A stretch of 64,000 bases of DNA from an uncultured Acholeplasmatales bacterium. Lineage in GTDB: Bacteria > Bacillota_I > Bacilli_A > Acholeplasmatales > Anaeroplasmataceae. A program made the position numbers and the translations under genes. The notes below the pieces were generated by a model. The model ran no database searches. It was not told where the DNA came from and saw nothing but the letters and a program-made list of their open reading frames with translations. Shown in pieces: positions 35,563-44,800 of this stretch (the stretch's first letter is position 1; each line of letters begins with the position of its first letter). The DNA lies in the NCBI GenBank assembly GCA_944324805.1, contig CALUXS010000006.1, positions 1 through 64,000 of the forward strand. Direction: 5' to 3'.

Positions 35563-36193
35563 AGGTGTAATATTTGATTTGGATGGTGTTATTACCTCAA
35601 CTGATGAATTTCATTATTTAGCTTGGAAAGAATTAGCTAATCGAATTGGAATTACTAATTTTACTAGAAGTGATAATTTAAAACAACGTGGTGTTTCGAG
35701 AATGGAAAGCCTTGAGGTTGTTTTATCACTTGGAAATAAAAAATATAGTGATGAAGAAAAAGTGGCTTTAGCAAACGAAAAAAATGAAATTTATAAGACC
35801 TTATTGGAAAAAATGGATAAATCTTATTTAGAACCTTCTGTATTAACCACGTTGAAGGAACTTAGAAATAGAAAATATAAACTTGCAATTGGTTCTTCAT
35901 CAAAGAATACAAAATTAATCTTAGAAAAAATAGGACTCCTAAATTTTTTTGATGCTATCAGTGATGGAAATAACATTACAAAATCTAAACCTGATCCTGA
36001 AGTTTTTTTGAAGGCGGCTAGTATGCTAAAATTAGAGCCTAGTGAATGCGTAGTTGTAGAAGATGCAAAAGCTGGTATTGATGCAGCAGTAGCAGGTAAT
36101 TTTTTGGCATGTGGAATTGGTCCTGCAAATGAGTATTCAAAGACTCAATTGAAAATAAATAAAATTTCTGATTTATTAGATTACTTAAAATAA
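35555..36193 (+). CDS. Beta-phosphoglucomutase-like HAD phosphatase/mutase
   Basis: About 212 residues of the HAD superfamily. GVIFDLDGVITSTDEFHYLAW carries both catalytic Asp residues and matches beta-phosphoglucomutase (PgmB) closely. Motif II is AIGSSS, motif III/IV are KSKPDPEVF and VVEDAKAGIDAA. PgmB converts beta-glucose 1-phosphate, the product of inverting disaccharide phosphorylases, to glucose 6-phosphate. No phosphorylase gene is visible here, so a related sugar-phosphate role is possible. GGAAGGG favours the ATG at 35555, which overlaps the esterase gene by 8 bp. It is the last gene of the operon. Confidence 0.85.
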   Translation: MYKGVIFDLDGVITSTDEFHYLAWKELANRIGITNFTRSDNLKQRGVSRMESLEVVLSLGNKKYSDEEKVALANEKNEIYKTLLEKMDKSYLEPSVLTTLKELRNRKYKLAIGSSSKNTKLILEKIGLLNFFDAISDGNNITKSKPDPEVFLKAASMLKLEPSECVVVEDAKAGIDAAVAGNFLACGIGPANEYSKTQLKINKISDLLDYLK

Positions 36194-36207
36194 TATTATG
36201 TAATTAT

Positions 36208-36252
36208 AAAACCCTATATTCTTTCTAAAGAGTGGAAGAATTGTAGGGTTTT
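36208..36252 (+). terminator. Terminator of the sugar operon
   Basis: AAAACCCTA / TAGGGTTTTT is closed by an inner stem ATTCTTTC / GGAAGAAT. It marks the left edge of the accessory island. Confidence 0.85.
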
Positions 36253-36341
36253 TATTATTATAACAAATATAGGTAACAATCACTAATTTCAAGTTTTCTA
36301 TTGAATATATTACAAAATGATTTGGTTATACCAAAATAATA

Positions 36342-36370
36342 TTTAGATTTTAAAAAATATAATGTATAAT
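36342..36370 (+). promoter_or_regulatory. Promoter of the HNH gene
   Basis: TTTAGA and TATAAT are 17 bp apart, 33 bp before the HNH start codon. Confidence 0.6.
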
Positions 36371-36402
36371 AAGATTGGATATATGTATTTTGGGGTGATT
36401 TT

Positions 36403-37386
36403 ATGTTGTCTAAAAATATGAATTATTGGATTGAAATAATTGAAAGTATGAAGAATGAAAATACATATAAACTCGCATGGGGAAGGGCAATTTTAGAATC
36501 ATTAGCAAAAGACGAGGCCTTTTATGATGAATCTAGATGTGTTTGCATAAAATTTTCTACTATAGCAAAATTTATGTTAAAGTATTATTGGAATCAAATG
36601 TTTTTTTTCAATTTAAAACAATCACCAAAGAGGATACTTGTTGTTTGTCAATATACTCAAAAATTAATTGATGAATATCAAAAGATTAGTAATTCGAATT
36701 TGCCTGTTTGGTTTAATGAAGGAATTAACAAAATAACAGAAAAAAATTCTAAAATTTATAATCAAATTATATATCAAAGTTCAAATGCGTTACATAGGGA
36801 TGTTAGTTGGAGATTTAAAATGGTATCAGGGAAGGAATTGCCAGTATATAAGTTGAAAATTTTTACTAATAAAAATGAATCACAAGTAGTATTTTATGAA
36901 GATGCTGCATTAGAATTAAAGGAATATTCTATTATTTTAACTAAATTATTGAACTTTAAATGGTCACAGTTGTTAGAAAAATTTAATTATGCTCCGAAAA
37001 TTTCTACAAAGATAACTTGTATATCAAACAACAAAATTAATCGTAATAATTTAACTAAATATAAAGAACAACTATTAAAAGAATTCAATGACGGAAGAAT
37101 AATAGACTTTTATACAGGAAAAGAATTAGATAAAAATAATATATCAGTTGATCATGTATTACCTTGGAGTTTTATGTTTTCAGATGACATATGGAATCTA
37201 GTACTAACTTCAAAAGAAATTAATTCTAGTAAGTCTAATTCAATACCATCTAATGATATAATTGAAAGACTTAAGCAAAGAAATAAAAAGATTTGTTGTT
37301 TACTTGATAAGGGCTTTGAGGAAGAGATGGAATATGCTATTTTAAATGATTTAGTAGATAAATACTATTATGATATAAGAATTTAA
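36403..37386 (+). CDS. HNH endonuclease domain protein
   Basis: 327 residues. The C-terminal third holds an HNH motif: VDHVLPWSF with Asp250-His251, then W...NLVLTSKEINSSKSN with conserved Asn residues near 265, 274 and 279. The first 200 residues are not a fold I recognise but contain many aromatic residues and may bind DNA. Together with the adjacent methyltransferase and integrase it marks the start of a defence/mobile region. It could be a restriction nuclease, possibly modification-sensitive, but target and partners are inference. GGGGTGA precedes the ATG. Confidence 0.75.
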   Translation: MLSKNMNYWIEIIESMKNENTYKLAWGRAILESLAKDEAFYDESRCVCIKFSTIAKFMLKYYWNQMFFFNLKQSPKRILVVCQYTQKLIDEYQKISNSNLPVWFNEGINKITEKNSKIYNQIIYQSSNALHRDVSWRFKMVSGKELPVYKLKIFTNKNESQVVFYEDAALELKEYSIILTKLLNFKWSQLLEKFNYAPKISTKITCISNNKINRNNLTKYKEQLLKEFNDGRIIDFYTGKELDKNNISVDHVLPWSFMFSDDIWNLVLTSKEINSSKSNSIPSNDIIERLKQRNKKICCLLDKGFEEEMEYAILNDLVDKYYYDIRI

Positions 37387-37402
37387 AGAAGGCTGATAAT
37401 TA

Positions 37403-37987
37403 ATGAATGAGGATACAAAAGAGTATTATAATGAAAATGCAAAGGAATTTATAGAATCAACCTTTGAATGTAATATGAAGTTACAATATGAATTTTTTTT
37501 AAGGCATATTAATAATAATGCAAAAATTTTGGATGTTGGTTTTGGTAGCGCTCGAGATTTATTATATTTCAAATCACATGGTTATGATGTTTATGGCATC
37601 GATGTTGTATATGAATTTGTAAAAAATGCAAAGGATAAAGGATTAAATAATGTTTATCAAATGGGAGTTTTAGATATTTCATATGAAAATTTTTTTGATG
37701 GAATTTGGTGCTGTGCTTCCTTATTACATTTAAAAAGTATGGAATTAGTAAAAGCTTTTATTACTTTGAAAAAATCACTTCGTAAGGATGGAGTTATATA
37801 TGCGTCCTTTAAATATGGTACATTCGAAGGGGAACGTAATGGAAGATACTTTTTAGATATGACATTAGAAAAAATAGAACCATATTTAAAAGATGCTAGT
37901 TTGAGAGTAGTTGATTATTATATTAGTTCAGATGTTAGAAAAGATAGAGAAAATGAAAAATGGTTAAACCTTATTTTGAAGGTTTAA
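37403..37987 (+). CDS. Class I SAM-dependent methyltransferase
   Basis: 194 residues of the UbiE/Methyltransf_11 fold. Motif I is AKILDVGFGSARDLLYF, the acidic loop is VYGIDVVYEFVKNA, and motif IV is DGIWCCASLLHL. It lacks the DPPY/NPPY motif of DNA amino-methyltransferases, so it more likely methylates a small molecule or protein than DNA. It follows the HNH gene by 16 bp with AAGAAGG at 10 nt, so the two are probably co-transcribed. Substrate unknown. Confidence 0.8.
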   Translation: MNEDTKEYYNENAKEFIESTFECNMKLQYEFFLRHINNNAKILDVGFGSARDLLYFKSHGYDVYGIDVVYEFVKNAKDKGLNNVYQMGVLDISYENFFDGIWCCASLLHLKSMELVKAFITLKKSLRKDGVIYASFKYGTFEGERNGRYFLDMTLEKIEPYLKDASLRVVDYYISSDVRKDRENEKWLNLILKV

Positions 37988-37989
37988 CC
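37962..37989. terminator. Bidirectional terminator over two stop codons
   Basis: The perfect repeat GGTTAAACCTT / AAGGTTTAACC with T run ends both the methyltransferase gene and the convergent integrase gene, whose stop codons overlap inside it. Confidence 0.9.
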
Positions 37990-38925
37990 TTTTTTGTTCA
38001 TATTATTATAAATTTTATTCATCATATCTTGTTTATAGTCAAGTAGTGAATGTGAATATCTCTCAAGAGTAATTATCGGGCTTGTATGACCTAGTATTTC
38101 TGATAGTGCTTTGACATCCATCCCGGCTTCGATTGCATTTGTAGCGAAAGTATGTCTAAGAACATGAAAGTTTCGTCTTTTAATATTACACTTTTTTTGT
38201 ATACTTACAAAAGTTCTTTGATATGATCTAGTTTCAACCATAGTGTTTTTCTTTGTAGAGATAACGTATTTAGAAAATGAATTTTTCTTAGTTTTTAATA
38301 GTATAGAAGAAAGACTTTTTGATATAGGTATTATTCTTTTAGATGTATTTGTTTTAGGGGTAGTAACAATTTTTTCATAGGTTCCATTGTTATTAATATT
38401 AAAGGTTGTTTTATTTATACTGATGGAATTATTTTCAAAACTTATGTCATTCCAGGTTAGAGCTAAGAGCTCTCCGAGTCTAATTCCAGTAAAAAGACAA
38501 ATTAAAACTCCAATATAATTTTTTTTGTTGTTTTTAAGACAATAGTCAATCAATATTGATTGCTCTTGCTTAGTAAATATTTTAGTTTCATTTTTATTAG
38601 ATACAGGAAGTTTTACATTCTTAATATTATTTATAGTAGTATATTCAGCACTAACTGCTGTTTTCATAGCTAGATTAAAAACGACATAAATTCCTTTTAC
38701 AGTACTAATAGCCAAAGGCTTTTGATTTAAAAGATTACCATTTTTTATTTTATTGTAGAAAAAAGCTTGCAATCTATTTAGACTCAACTCATTTAAATCA
38801 TAACACCCCAAGAAGGGGATAATATGCTTGTCTATAGTGTATTTATATTTTAAATAGGTTCTAATTTTAACAGTTGGCTTTATGTAGAATTCTAACCAAT
38901 GATTTAGCCATTCACTCAATTTCAT
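37984..38925 (-). CDS. Tyrosine recombinase (integrase)
   Basis: 313 residues. An N-terminal SAM-like DNA-binding part (LSEWLNHWLEFYIKPTVKIR) is followed by the catalytic domain with the full set Arg149 (TGIRLGEL), Lys196, His254 and Arg257 (HVLRHTF), His280 (LGHTS) and Tyr290 (ERYSH). The enzyme cuts and rejoins DNA for integration or excision, as in Tn916 and phage integrases. It appears intact and lies inside the accessory island, on the strand opposite to all neighbours, next to the eight-gene modification operon. It may have brought in part of the island. No attachment-site repeat was found by eye. Confidence 0.92.
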   Translation of the reverse strand: MKLSEWLNHWLEFYIKPTVKIRTYLKYKYTIDKHIIPFLGCYDLNELSLNRLQAFFYNKIKNGNLLNQKPLAISTVKGIYVVFNLAMKTAVSAEYTTINNIKNVKLPVSNKNETKIFTKQEQSILIDYCLKNNKKNYIGVLICLFTGIRLGELLALTWNDISFENNSISINKTTFNINNNGTYEKIVTTPKTNTSKRIIPISKSLSSILLKTKKNSFSKYVISTKKNTMVETRSYQRTFVSIQKKCNIKRRNFHVLRHTFATNAIEAGMDVKALSEILGHTSPIITLERYSHSLLDYKQDMMNKIYNNMNKKG

Positions 38926-38994
38926 TTTACTTCACCTCATTATATTAATAGTCAAAATATAACAAAAGTTTGAAAAATTTATAAAAAAATAAAG

Positions 38995-39030
38995 AAAGAC
39001 CACCTTTTACAATATTAGGTGGTCTTTTTT
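38995..39030 (+). terminator. Terminator-like hairpin upstream of the ssp operon
   Basis: AAAGACCACCT / AGGTGGTCTTT with 11-nt loop and T run. It lies in the 323-bp gap between integrase and ssp operon and would shield the operon from outside transcription. The rest of the gap holds the promoter, dyad and leader ORF listed below. Confidence 0.8.
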
Positions 39031-39112
39031 TATATTCTTCTATGGTTATTATATCAAATTTAAATGAGATAATCAAAAAATATATATACTTTTTAGCCAA
39101 ATAAAAACATGT

Positions 39113-39149
39113 TTGAGAAAAAATATACACCTAATATTGTATTAGATGT
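39113..39149 (+). promoter_or_regulatory. Putative ssp operon promoter with overlapping dyad
   Basis: TTGAGA-N16-TATTGT (39113-39140) is a plausible promoter. Across its -10 lies an imperfect inverted repeat ACACCTAAT-attgt-ATTAGATGT (39127-39149), which could be an operator. Confidence 0.45.
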
Positions 39150-39205
39150 ACTAAAAGTATGTCAAATCAAAATTACTTGTGGTCATTAGAAAAGGGGCCA
39201 ATTCT

Positions 39206-39256
39206 ATGATTTCACAAATGAAAATAAAATTAAATATTGAGTTACTAAATGATTAA
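39206..39256 (+). CDS. Putative 16-codon leader ORF coupled to sspD-like gene
   Basis: A GGGG-rich ribosome site (AAAAGGGG) stands 8 nt before an ATG that opens a 16-codon frame (MISQMKIKLNIELLND). It ends at a TAA that overlaps the first codons of the sspD-like gene. The latter has almost no ribosome site of its own, so ribosomes arriving from the leader may be needed to start it. Hypothesis only. Confidence 0.4.
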   Translation: MISQMKIKLNIELLND

Positions 39257-40979
39257 ATACCATTGCGATAATTGTAACTTAGATTGTGAAACAAGTATTT
39301 GCCCAATTTGTAAAGCCAAGACTAATGTAGTAGAAACTAAGATTTATTGGTGTTCTTGCTGTGAAACACCTTTATTTTATGATGTTTGTCCAATATGTGG
39401 AAGTAAAACAATAGAAGTAGGTAATGATTTACGTCCTGTTTTTCCTGAAGAAAGATTATTACTTGAAGTTTTACAAGGTAAACCTTTTGAATATGTTGAC
39501 AAAACGATTTGGAATTTAGGTAGTAATCGTTTTTTAATAGATGGAAAGAAGGTTGTTTTATCATACAAGGATTTAAGAAAAAATAATGACGCTGAAAAAA
39601 TAAGATTATTAATTGATTCATATAAAGAAGAAAACAAAAAATACGTGATAGATTTTTTAAATTCTAAAACAATTAAAAATTTTATAACTGCAAATAAGAG
39701 AAGACTAAATTTCATTACACTAGAAGCTAGTAATTACATAAAAAATATTGTCAGTGGTTTTAGCGATTCAGAAATTTTTGTTTCTTTTAGTGGTGGTAAG
39801 GATAGTACAGTTGTAAGTAGTTTAGTTTTAAATGCCTTGAACCGTAATATTATTCATATTTATGGAGATACGACTTTAGAATATTATACGTCCTTAGAAT
39901 ATATAAAAAGATTCAGAGAAAATAATAGTAATATACCTGTTCTAACTGCAAAAAATAAAGATCAAGATTTTAATAACTTGTGTGAAGTTATTGGTCCTCC
40001 TGCACGAATGATGCGTTGGTGCTGTACAGTTTTTAAGACTGGTGCAATTACTAAAAAAATTGATTCAACGTTTAAAAATGCAAAAAAAGTTATCGCATTT
40101 CAAGGAATTAGAAGAAATGAGTCGCTATCACGTAGTAAATATGATAGAGATTCGGATGAATCAAAAATTAAAAAACAAATATCTGCTAATCCTATAATTG
40201 ATTGGCTAGATTTTGACGTTTGGTTATATATACTAAGTAATAATATAGACTTTAATGATGCCTATAGATTAGGCTTTTCGCGTGTTGGATGTTGGTGTTG
40301 TCCTAACAACAGTTCATGGTCTGAATTTTTAGCTGCTATTTATATGCCTGACAAATATAACAAATTTAGAGAGGTGTTATATAATTTTGCTAAGAAAGTT
40401 GGAAAACCTGACTGGAAAGAATACATAGATGATGGGGAATGGAAAAAACGCCAAGGTGGAAATGGCTTAGAAATTAGCAAAAAATCTATTGTTAGTTTTA
40501 AACCATGTGCATTAGAAGAAAATGCTTATAATTTTGCTTTAACTAAGCCATTAAACACTTTCATGTATACCCTTTTGAAGCCATTTGGAAAATTAAACTT
40601 TGATATTGGTAGAAAATTATTAAATGAGGTATATGTTTTAGATAGAAATACTAATATTCCGGTATTAAAAATTCAAGGTAGATTAAATCAAGATGAAGTG
40701 AAAATAACTATACTTGATAATAACAAATTTAAAAAGAATCCTGAAATGTATTTAAAAAATCAAATTAATAAATTTCAAACATGCCTAGGTTGTACTTATT
40801 GTGAAGCAGTTTGTAAGTTTGATGCATTAAAGGTATTTAATTTAAAAAAAGGAGATGTGTCACAAGATAGTATTTACTATGAAATTGATGAAACTAAATG
40901 TGTTGGTTGTTTAGAATGTGTCACACATTTCCCTAATGGGTGCTATTTGAATAAGGTTTTAAGAGTTAAGAAGGAATGA
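39249..40979 (+). CDS. sspD: SspD-like PAPS-reductase-family protein for DNA phosphorothioation
   Basis: 576 residues in three parts. Residues 1-55 hold four cysteine pairs (CDNC, CPIC, CSCC, CPIC), a double zinc ribbon. Residues ~150-400 form a PAPS-reductase / ATP-pyrophosphatase domain with PP-loop SGGKDST at 181-187 and iron-sulfur-type cysteines RWCC (258-259) and GCWCC (348-351), as in DndC. The tail has two ferredoxin-like cysteine sets, one normal (CLGCTYCEAVC) and one stretched (CVGCLEC then Cys after seven residues). The enzyme would adenylate the DNA backbone phosphate and accept sulfur from the cysteine desulfurase three genes later. First gene of a tightly overlapped eight-gene operon. 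Confidence 0.82.
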   Translation: MIKYHCDNCNLDCETSICPICKAKTNVVETKIYWCSCCETPLFYDVCPICGSKTIEVGNDLRPVFPEERLLLEVLQGKPFEYVDKTIWNLGSNRFLIDGKKVVLSYKDLRKNNDAEKIRLLIDSYKEENKKYVIDFLNSKTIKNFITANKRRLNFITLEASNYIKNIVSGFSDSEIFVSFSGGKDSTVVSSLVLNALNRNIIHIYGDTTLEYYTSLEYIKRFRENNSNIPVLTAKNKDQDFNNLCEVIGPPARMMRWCCTVFKTGAITKKIDSTFKNAKKVIAFQGIRRNESLSRSKYDRDSDESKIKKQISANPIIDWLDFDVWLYILSNNIDFNDAYRLGFSRVGCWCCPNNSSWSEFLAAIYMPDKYNKFREVLYNFAKKVGKPDWKEYIDDGEWKKRQGGNGLEISKKSIVSFKPCALEENAYNFALTKPLNTFMYTLLKPFGKLNFDIGRKLLNEVYVLDRNTNIPVLKIQGRLNQDEVKITILDNNKFKKNPEMYLKNQINKFQTCLGCTYCEAVCKFDALKVFNLKKGDVSQDSIYYEIDETKCVGCLECVTHFPNGCYLNKVLRVKKE

Positions 40980-40981
40980 AT

Positions 40982-41800
40982 ATGGAATTAATAAGTTTAA
41001 AGAAAAATAGCAGCTTCTCTATTCGTGAAGGATGGTTAGAAAAAGCAATACAATATATAAAATTAGATTCAAAATGTTTTTCACCTGATAAAGGAACAAA
41101 GATATTTGGAATAGGATCTGCAATGGTAAAATCATTAAGATTTTGGGCGACAGCATCTGGAATAATAAAGTTTAATAAAGGGGAGGGAAAACTAACAGAA
41201 TTTGGTGAAGCTTTAGCAAAAGAAGATCCTTTTTTAGAAAAAAAGAATTCTTGGTGGCTTATTCACACAAATTTAGTTTTAAATAAAGAATTGAATCCAG
41301 TTTTTTATTATTTTTTCCAGAGCGAAAATAGGATATTTGAAAAAGAATCATTAGTAATTTATCTAAATGAAATTTTTTCTAGTGTTCAAGAAATATCAGA
41401 AACATCTTTAAATTCTGATATATCCGTTTTATTCAAAACATATGTTGAATCTAGCTGCATGGATCCAGAAAACAATTTGAATTGTCCGTTGAATAAATTA
41501 AAGTTACTCAAGGAAATTAATAGAAAATATGAGAAAGTAACTCCTGAATATAATGAGTTGTCTGCAGGAATTATTATGAATCTTTTAATGAACTATAAAG
41601 ATGAATTTAATTTAGGAGATTTTATTGAGTCTGAGATTAGTCCGATTAAGATTTTTAATTTAACAAGGCCAGCTTTTTATGGTTATTTAGACGAACTTCG
41701 TAATAAAGGGTATATTAATTTAATTAAAACAGCTGGATTAAATACAATTAAAATATTGAAAAAGCCAACTATTGAAGAAATCATCAAGTTTGGAGAGTAG
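40982..41800 (+). CDS. sspB: DUF4007 protein (SspB-like)
   Basis: About 272 residues, fully soluble. The pattern SFSIREGWLEKAI, KIFGIGSAMVKSLRFWATASGII and KNSWWLIHTNLV is that of DUF4007 proteins, which occur beside PAPS-reductase-like genes. As I recall, SspB, a DNA nickase/DNA-binding factor of the Ssp phosphorothioation system, belongs to this group. AGGA 6 nt upstream favours the ATG at 40982 over the ATG at 40976, which overlaps the upstream stop. A winged-helix-like end (PAFYGYLDELRNKGYINLI) supports DNA binding. Confidence 0.78.
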   Translation: MELISLKKNSSFSIREGWLEKAIQYIKLDSKCFSPDKGTKIFGIGSAMVKSLRFWATASGIIKFNKGEGKLTEFGEALAKEDPFLEKKNSWWLIHTNLVLNKELNPVFYYFFQSENRIFEKESLVIYLNEIFSSVQEISETSLNSDISVLFKTYVESSCMDPENNLNCPLNKLKLLKEINRKYEKVTPEYNELSAGIIMNLLMNYKDEFNLGDFIESEISPIKIFNLTRPAFYGYLDELRNKGYINLIKTAGLNTIKILKKPTIEEIIKFGE

Positions 41801-41803
41801 TTT

Positions 41804-44800
41804 ATGTATAAAGAGTATTTAGAGGTTAGTAAGAATTTTAAATCATCTGTGAATCTAGAGTTCGATTTAAATAATGAAGATAAGATTTTAGAATATATTC
41901 CTACTAAGGATTTGTGTGATGTTTTAAAAATTTACATAAAATCAATAATAGAACCAGATAAATTAAGATCAACTATTTTATCAGGTCCTTATGGTAAAGG
42001 TAAAAGTTATTTAATGCTAATGCTTACTTATTTGATAGGCAAAAGAGAAAATAAAGAATTATTAAAAAAAATATTAAAGAAAATAAAATTGATTGATTTA
42101 GAACTGTTTGAACTTGTAAAAAACTTAGAGGATAAGCAAATTTCTTTATTACCTGTTATTATAAATAACAATACAGCAGATGACTTAAATCAACGTTTTA
42201 TGATTGCTCTTAATACGGCATTAAATGAAAATGATTTATCTAGTTTAGTACCAAATTCAAACTTTGAAGAAGCTATTAGCGTAATCAAAGAATGGAAAAA
42301 AGAAGAAAAATTAGGAAATTTTAAGTTATTTGAAAGCTGTTTACAAAAGTTAAGTATAGATATAGATAAACTTGTTAATGGATTAAAAAAATACGATAAT
42401 GATGCTTTCAAAAGCTTTAAAGAGTTGTTTAAATGTGTAAGTTATGGAGCAAATTTTAATCCATTAATCAATAACGATATAGCATATATCTATAACGATG
42501 TCGCTATAAAATTAAAAAAGTATGGTTATTCTGGTATTTTTGTTATATATGATGAATTTGGTGTATTTTTAGAAAATCAAAGTATTGATTTTGAACAAAG
42601 ATTAAATAAGATACAAAATTTTGCTGAAAAGTGTAATTCATCCGAACAAAATGAACTTCATTTATGCTTAGTAACACATAAAGATTTTGTTTTATATAGT
42701 AAAAGTAAAAGTTTAAATGATACATTTCAAAAAATATCAGGGCGATTCAAAAACGTTAGATTCGATCGTAGTTTAGAAGAAAATTACGAAATAATTGCCC
42801 AAGCCATTATCAAAAAGCCAGGTTATAAAAAGCTTGTTACAAAATTCAAGGAAGAACGTAAGGAATTCATCAAAAATCTAAGCGAATTAGAAATTTTTTC
42901 AGAAAAGGAGTTAGATTTTTTAGTTGAAAATGGGCTTCCATTTAATCCTTTATCAATTTACTTTTTAGTCAGAGTATCAGAAAAAATTGCTCAAAATGAA
43001 AGAACAATGTTTACCTTTTTAACTGATAAAGAACAAATGGCATTTAACTATTTTATTGATAATTATGATTCATTATTAAATGTTGATTATTTGTACGAAT
43101 ATTTTTCACCACTAATAAAAGATGATGAAGTGTTCTTTGAAATGTATAGAAAAGTAAGCTCCTTGCTTAATATTTTAGATAATGAACTAGAAAAGAAATT
43201 AGTAAAAGCTGTAGCATTGTTTAAAATAGTAAATGATGAAATCAAGTTACCAATTCGACTTGGCACTTTATCACTAGCATTAGATGTAGAAGAGGAAAAA
43301 CTAAAGAATATAATAGATACACTAATTAAGAATAATTTTCTTAAATTTGACAGTGTAAGTGGTAATTTAGATTTTTCAATTTTAGTAGATAATAATATAA
43401 ATGCAATGCTTAATCAAATAATTGATAGTAAACTTATAAATTATAAACTAGTAGATTTGCTAAATGAATTTGAAAAAGACACTTTCTTTGTATCAAATAA
43501 ATATAATTTTGAATATAAAATGACTCGTTTTATGTATCAATATTATATAGATTATGAATCATTCATGTCATTAAATGATATTAGAAATATAGAAAAGTAT
43601 AATAAAGCAGATGGAATTATATTAAATGTTTTAATGGTAAATAATAAGGATGATTTATTAAACAAATTATTGAGTTTTAAAAGACCAAATATTATTGTTA
43701 GAAATATAAAAAAGAGAATAACTAAGGTAGAGGTTAAAAAATTTAAAACTCTTAAAGCATGTAAAATAGCATTAGAAAGTAAAAATTTAGGGGTATTAGA
43801 AAGAGAAAATTTATCTCTTTACTATGAAGAGTTGAAGGGAGAACTTTCTAGGTATCTTGATTTTATTAGACTAAAATCAGATTTTATTAGTGTTACTGAT
43901 AAAGAAAAACTTCCTGATATAATTTATGATGTTTTCAAAACAACCTATAGCGAGACAATTATCTTTAATAATGAACAAATTAATAAAAATAATTTATCTA
44001 GCATTTCTACAAAAGCCAGAAATAATGTTGGAGATATAATTTTAAAAATAATGGAAAACGACTTTAGAAAAACATCATTAGAAATGACAATATATGATAG
44101 TTTCTTAGAATCAATTAATAATTGTGAAGAAATAATTAATTTGATCAAAAATATTGTATTAAGTGGAAATGATATCAAATTAATAAATATAAGTAAGATT
44201 CTAGAGGATAGTCCTTTTGGTATAAGAAAAGGTGTAATTCCATTACTTGTTGCTTATGTACTAAGCTTGTTATCAGGAATGGATAATGCTGTTTTATTAT
44301 ACAATAATCAACAAGAAATAGATTTATGCACTGCAAATTTAAGTTCTGGTTTGAATGATGAAAAATATTCACTTAGATGTATGAATTTTGCTAAGGAAAG
44401 CTATGAATTAGTATTGAGAATGCTAAATAGTTTAACATTAAAAACTCAAAATAATATTCAATTAGATATTAAAAGTATTGTTCTAAAATTAAGGGAAAAT
44501 GTTTATTGTTATAATCCAATAATTATTCGCTCAAACAAAAAGGATAATATATTAAATTTATCAGAAATTGAACTTTCTTATTTACAAGAGTTAATGAAGA
44601 ATGATTTGAATACATTTGATTTGTTGCTTAAAAAATTACCAAAAATACTAGAGTGCAAACTAGAAAATTTAGACTCAAATATTATAAAAGTTGATAAGGC
44701 TATCAAAAGTAAAGAAGGACTTTACTATAAAAAACTTAATAATGAAGTAAGAAATATTTTTGAAAGTGATATTTCTATTAAAACGGGATTTGAAATGCTA

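Noticed and set aside
36403-37386. HNH protein as SspE
   Set aside because: SspE carries DUF262 and DUF1524 domains; the front part here shows no DUF262 pattern, so the name is not given.
38945-39130. 61-residue minus-strand frame upstream of the integrase
   Set aside because: It crosses a clear terminator hairpin and has no ribosome site.
36253-39248. Attachment-site direct repeats for the integrase
   Set aside because: Only short AT-rich matches (such as AAATTTAAAT) were shared between the island ends, too weak to call by eye.
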